From: Hydractinia symbiolongicarpus
Lineage: Eukaryota > Cnidaria > Hydrozoa > Anthoathecata > Hydractiniidae
DNA length: 64,000 nucleotides
Assembly: GCF_029227915.1 (NCBI RefSeq)
Contig: NC_079883.1
Location: 30,072,001-30,136,000, forward strand
Direction of reading: 5' to 3'
Under the pieces are notes generated by a model, which had not been told where the DNA came from, did not search any database, and was given only the letters and a program-made list of their open reading frames with translations. Position numbers and translations under genes: made by a program. Each line of letters begins with the position of its first letter. Positions within the stretch are counted from its first letter, which is position 1. Of the stretch, positions 63,521 to 64,000 are shown piece after piece.

Positions 63521-64000
63521 ATTGTAGGACTTAATTGAACTGATTCTGGACTGTGACCTTGTAAATGCAATAAATGAGCCAATTGGGCTCCAAGGAATAA
63601 CATTCTCCTTAATTTGCCATGATTGCTGGAATTCAGCGAGTACACTGGGCGCTGTGGCAGCGCTTTATTAAAAATTGAAATAAAAAAGTCATTTTTTACT
63701 GTGGGACCAATCCTAGCTGTTATCGCGCGCTGAAGAAATAGCGACAGTTTCAAAAACTACATTTTATTGACTTTCTAACGGTATCAATCCGTTTGAGTTA
63801 CAACGGTTGTGCCACATATTTGTCCCCACATGTATTTAGCGATAGTATTCGGAATTTACTAGGTTGCATCGCTTTTAACTGTGAAACGAATGACTGTGGG
63901 ACTTAATTGAACTGATTTTGGACTTTGAGCTTATAAATGTGATAAATGAGTCAGTTTGACTACAAGAAGTAACATTCTTCTTAATTTTACTTGATTGCTG

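Larger units (their letters stand above)
47053..64000 (+). repeat. Superunit B (second copy of A, runs off the window)
   Basis: Begins with the same bases as 24241 and follows superunit A through the 1347 bp duplication, two short monomers and the start of the HOR. It then carries a reduced HOR region and the right part. By the offset at its end it is about 6 kb shorter than A over the same content. No gene is seen. Confidence 0.85.

Noticed and set aside
1-64000. CRISPR array
   Set aside because: The periodic unit is a continuous 372 bp monomer with no short repeat and variable spacer pattern, and no associated genes are present.

Overview
This window is almost entirely eukaryotic tandem satellite DNA. 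A monomer of about 372-373 bp repeats head to tail on one strand from base 1 to base 64000, and both ends of the window lie inside the array. After removing two inserted blocks, about 59.4 kb of satellite remains, or roughly 160 monomers. I see no convincing protein-coding gene, rRNA, tRNA or CRISPR array. The DNA is visibly AT-rich. I cannot name the organism. The satellite, its multi-level higher-order repeats (HORs) and a DNA-transposon-like insertion indicate a nuclear genome, probably a heterochromatic or pericentromeric block. A perfect NRF-1-like palindrome inside the insertion hints weakly at a metazoan.

Layout. (1) 1-4682: satellite with a local five-monomer (1862 bp) repeat. (2) 4690-7399: a 2710 bp insertion with perfect 11 bp terminal inverted repeats (TAGGCTGTTCA) and a 7 bp target duplication of the satellite word GTTTGAG. 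(3) 7400-9640: six monomers. (4) 9641-11486: a second copy of the same element in the same monomer position, with an 870 bp internal deletion. Element plus six monomers (4951 bp) was evidently duplicated as one segment. (5) 11494-24240: satellite with several 1.4-3 kb duplications and rearranged monomers (228 bp short forms, fused forms of 531-535 bp and 599 bp). (6) 24241-47052: superunit A, about 22.8 kb. (7) 47053-64000: superunit B, a second tandem copy of A, incomplete at the window end. Inside A, a nine-monomer HOR of 3353 bp stands three times in a row almost without change (27713-37771). In B the same block is shorter, with about one and a half HOR copies spaced by eight monomers.

Interpretation. 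Fixed offsets between copies (372, 1347, 1862, 2994, 3353, 22812 bp and others) show amplification at every scale, from one monomer to more than 20 kb. Changes between the two superunits are mostly whole-monomer steps, as expected from unequal exchange or replication slippage in register. Two monomer families are interspersed: A-type (GAGCCAATTGGGCTC centre, usually GGAATTCAGCGAG) and B-type (GAGCCAGTTTGACTAC, usually GGAACTCAGCGATTG). Repeated small ORFs, mostly on the minus strand, are by-products of the monomer sequence rather than genes. The most informative objects are the transposon-like element caught in the array, its templated-looking internal deletion, and the nested HOR architecture.
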